From Sabulitectum sp964386635 (GTDB lineage Bacteria; Fermentibacterota; Fermentibacteria; Fermentibacterales; JCC-6), in assembly GCA_964386635.1 (NCBI GenBank), contig CAYLRO010000011.1, positions 1 through 64,000 of the forward strand: a DNA stretch of 64,000 nucleotides, given 5' to 3'. Below, piece by piece: positions 61,267 to 64,000 of the stretch. A program made the translations under genes and the position numbers. The notes beneath the pieces are model-generated. The model was not told the DNA's origin. It did no database searches and saw only the letters and a program-made list of their open reading frames with translations. Every line of letters begins with the position of its first letter. Positions within the stretch are counted from its first letter, which is position 1.

Positions 61267-62078
61267 TTGCCGGTTTCGATTCTGACCATCTTCTCCAGCA
61301 TGGAAACATCTTCTCCGGCAAGCATGTCAAGAAACAGGGGTACAAAAGAACCGGGGCCTGCTGAAGCTTTCGCCGCCAACTCTCCGGCAATGTTGTAACA
61401 GGTGATTCCAGCTGCAACGGAATGAAGCAGTGGTGGTCCTGAAGCTGCAAAGCAGGCTGCAGCAGTGGTTGCACCGCATCCTGTGCCTGTCACTCTTCCC
61501 ATAAGAGGGTTTCCGTTGTGTACCTTTATCCATTCCCTGCCATCAGTGATAAAGTCTGTTTCACCACTTACAGCGGTAACTATTCCCGTTTCTGAAGCAA
61601 ATTCCCTGAAGAGTTCTTCATGGCCTTCTCCGGTTGCCAGAGAGTCCACTCCCCGGACAGCACCTGAGGTACCGGCAAGGGAGAGCATTTCCCCTGCATT
61701 TCCCCTGACAGCGGAGATATCAAGCTCTGAAAGAAGAGTCTTCACCGCATTGGTCCGAAGTTCGGTTGCTCCGGCGCCTACAGGGTCCATAACAATTGGA
61801 ATGCCCTTTTCGTTTGCGGAATGCCCTGCTGCAACCATGCTCATAAGAAGGTCAGGCGTAATGGTGCCTATGTTGAGAAGCAGCGCTCCGGCATAACCTG
61901 CCATCTGGGGTGATTCGGCAACGGACGGGGCCATCACAGGCGCGGCTCCCATGGCAAGGGTAATGTTCGCAGTGAAGTTCATCACAACTGTATTGGTGAT
62001 GTGATGGATCATAGGGTGTGCTGTTCGCACCCTTGCTGCTGCTTCTGCAACGGTCTTTGCATTGAATGTGTCGTTCAT
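61263..62078 (-). CDS. thiM: Hydroxyethylthiazole kinase
   Basis: 271 residues with the ribokinase-like ThiM fold: PMIHHITNTVVMNFTANITLAMGAAPVMA near 20, GIPIVMDPVGAGAT near 95, RGNAGEML and GRVTGTGCGATTAAACFA near 195, with the catalytic Cys/anion-hole GTGCG. It phosphorylates the thiazole part of thiamine for salvage. No thiC, thiD or thiG is in the window, so at least this locus serves salvage. The ribosome binding site AAGGAAAT belongs to the 3' part of the TPP riboswitch. Confidence 0.96.
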   Translation of the reverse strand: MNDTFNAKTVAEAAARVRTAHPMIHHITNTVVMNFTANITLAMGAAPVMAPSVAESPQMAGYAGALLLNIGTITPDLLMSMVAAGHSANEKGIPIVMDPVGAGATELRTNAVKTLLSELDISAVRGNAGEMLSLAGTSGAVRGVDSLATGEGHEELFREFASETGIVTAVSGETDFITDGREWIKVHNGNPLMGRVTGTGCGATTAAACFAASGPPLLHSVAAGITCYNIAGELAAKASAGPGSFVPLFLDMLAGEDVSMLEKMVRIETGK

Positions 62079-62154
62079 GGATTTCCTTCCGCAGAAAACT
62101 GATCAAGTTCCAGGGGTATGTTCTCAGGCTCCTGTTTGAAGCCACCCCCAACCC
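62079..62154 (-). promoter_or_regulatory. TPP riboswitch (THI box), translational type
   Basis: Read on the minus strand: GGGTT (P1), GGGGGTGGC, hairpin P3 GGCTTC-AAACA-GGAGCC, CTGAGAACATACCCC, GAACTTGATCAG and TCTGCGGAAGGAAATCC, immediately before the thiM ATG. The blocks CTGAGA, ATACCC, GAAC-TGATC and GCGGAAGG are the THI-box core. P1 can form between GGGTT and AATCC. The ribosome binding site of thiM lies inside the aptamer, so ligand binding should block translation. Confidence 0.92.
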
Positions 62155-62203
62155 ACCGGGCAAAACTGGAAGAAGTATTAATTGATGTCAATACCGCAGC
62201 TTG

Positions 62204-62602
62204 TCACCAGACGGTTTTTACGTGAGGATAATCCTGAAGAAGCTTGTCTTTTGTGATTAGAATAGAACCGCAATATCTTGCAGTAGAAGTGATTATCTGA
62301 TCTGCAGGATCACCGTGAAAAGGCGATGGAAGCTCAGTGGATCTGCAGGCAATTAAAGGAGAAAGAGGAACCATTGTGAGCCCCGGCATATCCAGAGCCT
62401 CTGACAGCCATTCCTGCGGCGTACAAGAAATGATTACTCTTCTTTTTTCAACAAGTTTGCAGAATTCCCATGGTGAGATCGCCGATAAAAACAGCTCAGT
62501 GCAGGCAGATCTGTCAGACAGAATATCAAGAACACGGCAGGAGAGTTTTGCAGGATTAGTCATCCACCATATCCATGCGTGAGTGTCCAGGAGATATGTC
62601 AC
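62204..62602 (-). CDS. PIN-domain toxin, VapC-like
   Basis: 132 residues. N-terminal MTYLLDTHAWIWWM, with the first catalytic Asp, SAISPWEFCKLVEKRR with Glu, and FHGDPADQIITSTA with two Asp, then LITKDK: the PIN ribonuclease set. The start is GTG at 62602. VapC toxins cleave tRNA or rRNA and are held by a VapB partner. Here only a 21-codon antitoxin remnant lies upstream (stop overlapping as GTGA), so the module seems incomplete. The toxin itself looks intact. Confidence 0.85.
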   Translation of the reverse strand: MTYLLDTHAWIWWMTNPAKLSCRVLDILSDRSACTELFLSAISPWEFCKLVEKRRVIISCTPQEWLSEALDMPGLTMVPLSPLIACRSTELPSPFHGDPADQIITSTARYCGSILITKDKLLQDYPHVKTVW

Positions 62603-62664
62603 TTGCAGGTGTTCCAGGTGTCATCAACCGGAGAGATGATGTCGCCTTCATAAACCATGGTCAT
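62599..62664 (-). pseudogene. Remnant of the antitoxin gene of the VapC-like toxin
   Basis: An ATG at 62664 opens 21 codons, with the peptide MTMVYEGDIISPVDDTWNTCK. The stop overlaps the toxin start as GTGA, the standard junction of TA operons. The GDI-x-PxDxxW pattern is like the C-terminal toxin-binding tail of Phd-type antitoxins, as far as I recall. Normal antitoxins have 60-90 residues with an N-terminal DNA-binding part, which is missing here; a stop codon lies in frame shortly upstream. It may be truncated, or a very small antitoxin. Confidence 0.5.
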
Positions 62665-62759
62665 TTGAAATGGTCATATCAATTCAGCCGCACCATACAT
62701 TGACTGCAAACAATTGAACTATCATTATTCACCCTCAATTACCATTAGGAGGAAATCAA

Positions 62760-64000
62760 TTGTTGCTGCTTATAAGTTTGCTTGCCTTTTCACTGTCACT
62801 TCCCTCTCCAGCAGCTGATGCAGCTGTGAGTACCTTTGAAGCCGCAGGTATGAACCCCGGGGAGATGAACTTCGACAGACACTGGGCTACAGGGGTGAAG
62901 CTTGCAGACTCTACGGTTATCAACTGCATTCAGGATGTATGGCTGCTTCCCGAGGTGGCTGACTCAGTCTGCAGTGAGGCCATCACCCTGGCAGGAGTTG
63001 AAGAGGTGCCCGGCGGAGTTGATTCACTGATCCACCTCATGGCTGAACTGAAGATGACTTATTCAACACTTCTTGATACACTTTCATGTGCAGATTCTCT
63101 GGCAATTCTATGCGGGGGAATGTGGGCGGTGAGTGATTCTCTGGGAACTCCCGGTGAATTCGGGCTCATCTACTCATCAAGAGGTTATGAAATTCCTTTC
63201 AGTGAAGATGATATGGAGATTGAGCTTGATGAATACACAAGGCTCCTTACGAGGTGGCCTGGAATAGAGATTCCGGATCCGGAGCTGATAATCGGGCTGG
63301 TAATGGGTATTGAACCGGAAAGCGGTTACGGAACCATGACAGCCCCGGGAGTTCAGGGCAGAGTGTTTGATTATTCCCTTGCCGGTGAACTCACCTGGGT
63401 TGTGGGAGACCGGGGACGGAACATCTATACCGGTGAAACAGTCTATGATGTAATTATAGATACCGGAGGAGATGATCTGTATCTCTGCGGCGCTGAGGCC
63501 ATAGGAGTTACAGGCAGACCTGTTTCAGTCATTGCGGATCTGGCAGGAAATGACAGCTACATATCCACGGTCCCTGTTTCCCAGGGATCAGGATTCATGG
63601 GCTACGGAGCACTTGTAGACCTTCAGGGTGATGATGTTTACAGAGGTTCCTCCATGGCTCAGGGGTCGGCACTGATGGGTGGAGGACTGTTTGCAGACCT
63701 TGCGGGGAATGACTACTGCACAGCGGACGTCCACTCCCAGGGAGCGGCAACTCTCGGCACCTCTCATTTCATTGACCTTGAAGGTGATGACATCAGGAAG
63801 GTAAGCGCATACGGACAGGGTTTCGGAGGCCCTGCAGGCTATGGAAACCTGATTGATTCACACGGCTGTGATACATATCTTGCAGGTTTCACCTATCCCC
63901 ATGAACCACTGCTTCCCAGGGACCATATTGCCATGTCCCAGGGCTTTGGAACCGGTCTCCGCCCGTTCTGTGCCGGGGGAGTGGGTACCCTCTGCGACCT
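62760..64000 (+). CDS. Secreted repeat protein with QG/DxxGxDxY units, cut by the window edge
   Basis: At least 413 residues, open to the edge. TTG start at 62760 behind AGGAGG; signal peptide MLLLISLLAFSLSLPSPAAD. After about residue 230 come repeats of 25-30 residues: DTGGDDLYLCG, DLAGNDSYISTVPVSQGSGFMGYGALV, DLQGDDVYRGSSMAQGSALMGGGLFA, DLAGNDYCTADVHSQGAATLG and so on. The pattern is D-xx-G-x-D-x-Y then QG and GxG. The Asp/Gly loops recall calcium-binding or beta-helix proteins. The N-terminal 200 residues (FDRHWATGVKLADSTVINC) are unrecognised. Confidence 0.75.
   Translation, partial: MLLLISLLAFSLSLPSPAADAAVSTFEAAGMNPGEMNFDRHWATGVKLADSTVINCIQDVWLLPEVADSVCSEAITLAGVEEVPGGVDSLIHLMAELKMTYSTLLDTLSCADSLAILCGGMWAVSDSLGTPGEFGLIYSSRGYEIPFSEDDMEIELDEYTRLLTRWPGIEIPDPELIIGLVMGIEPESGYGTMTAPGVQGRVFDYSLAGELTWVVGDRGRNIYTGETVYDVIIDTGGDDLYLCGAEAIGVTGRPVSVIADLAGNDSYISTVPVSQGSGFMGYGALVDLQGDDVYRGSSMAQGSALMGGGLFADLAGNDYCTADVHSQGAATLGTSHFIDLEGDDIRKVSAYGQGFGGPAGYGNLIDSHGCDTYLAGFTYPHEPLLPRDHIAMSQGFGTGLRPFCAGGVGTLCD

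Overview
The window is gene-dense bacterial DNA of moderate GC content, with short or overlapping gene junctions and many TTG and GTG starts. Four secreted proteins carry C-terminal tails resembling the Por/type IX (T9SS) sorting signal. Together with outer-membrane export proteins, this points to a diderm of the FCB (Fibrobacteres-Chlorobi-Bacteroidetes) superphylum. A little-cultured anaerobic phylum such as Fermentibacterota is possible, but that placement is inference. The B12-dependent methionine synthase, hybrid cluster protein, DUF39/UPF0280 homocysteine genes and several radical SAM enzymes fit an anaerobic or microaerobic, B12-requiring life style. I recognised no tRNA, rRNA, insertion sequence or CRISPR array.

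Layout. 1-3.9 kb: secreted T9SS-type proteins on the minus strand, including a C39-like cysteine peptidase. 4.0-6.0 kb: a small membrane protein and an ABC half-transporter. 6.0-6.3 kb: an AT-rich gap between convergent genes with DnaA-box-like sites. 6.3-12.3 kb: a methionine region. On the minus strand lie metF, a stand-alone MetH reactivation protein and a short metH. Divergently lie UPF0280 and DUF39, both used for homocysteine formation. A promoter, a structured RNA and a terminator sit between the two arms. 12.3-14.6 kb: a cobalamin riboswitch driving two secreted proteins, one a BtuG-like beta-propeller. 14.6-18.2 kb: an alkyltransferase-like protein, a MalY/PatB C-S lyase, ElbB and two envelope proteins.

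18.3-42.2 kb is a surface-polysaccharide locus. It holds a Wzy/WaaL-like ligase or polymerase, SLBB exporter, Wzz-like protein, WcaJ-like initiating transferase, DegT aminotransferase, Zn-ribbon epimerase, about nine glycosyltransferases, a MurJ/Wzx-like flippase, a B12-type radical SAM enzyme, PAP2 phosphatase and DgkA; serS is embedded at its edge. 42.2-47.6 kb: GreA with a long N-terminal extension, a zinc ribbon, a Tat-exported protein, a HAD phosphatase and a PP-loop sulfurtransferase. 47.6-50.4 kb: an Rrf2-ferredoxin-Hcp nitrosative-stress operon. 50.4-54.0 kb: RmuC, a chalcone-isomerase-like protein, a radical SAM gene with a CTG start and an apparent frameshift, and a secreted protein. 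54.0-60.6 kb: a heterodimeric ABC exporter preceded by a promoter, an 8-codon leader ORF and a hairpin, then an M29-like metallopeptidase and a PflA-like radical SAM protein. 60.6-62.2 kb: TPP-riboswitch-controlled thiM-thiE. 62.2-62.7 kb: a VapC-like toxin with a remnant antitoxin. 62.8 kb to the end: a partial secreted protein with Gly/Asp/Gln-rich repeats.

The most interesting points are the B12-riboswitch-driven BtuG-like T9SS pair, the unclassified riboswitch-like RNA ahead of the homocysteine genes, the BmrB-like leader arrangement before the ABC exporter, and genes whose N-terminal parts are hidden because they appear to start at CTG.
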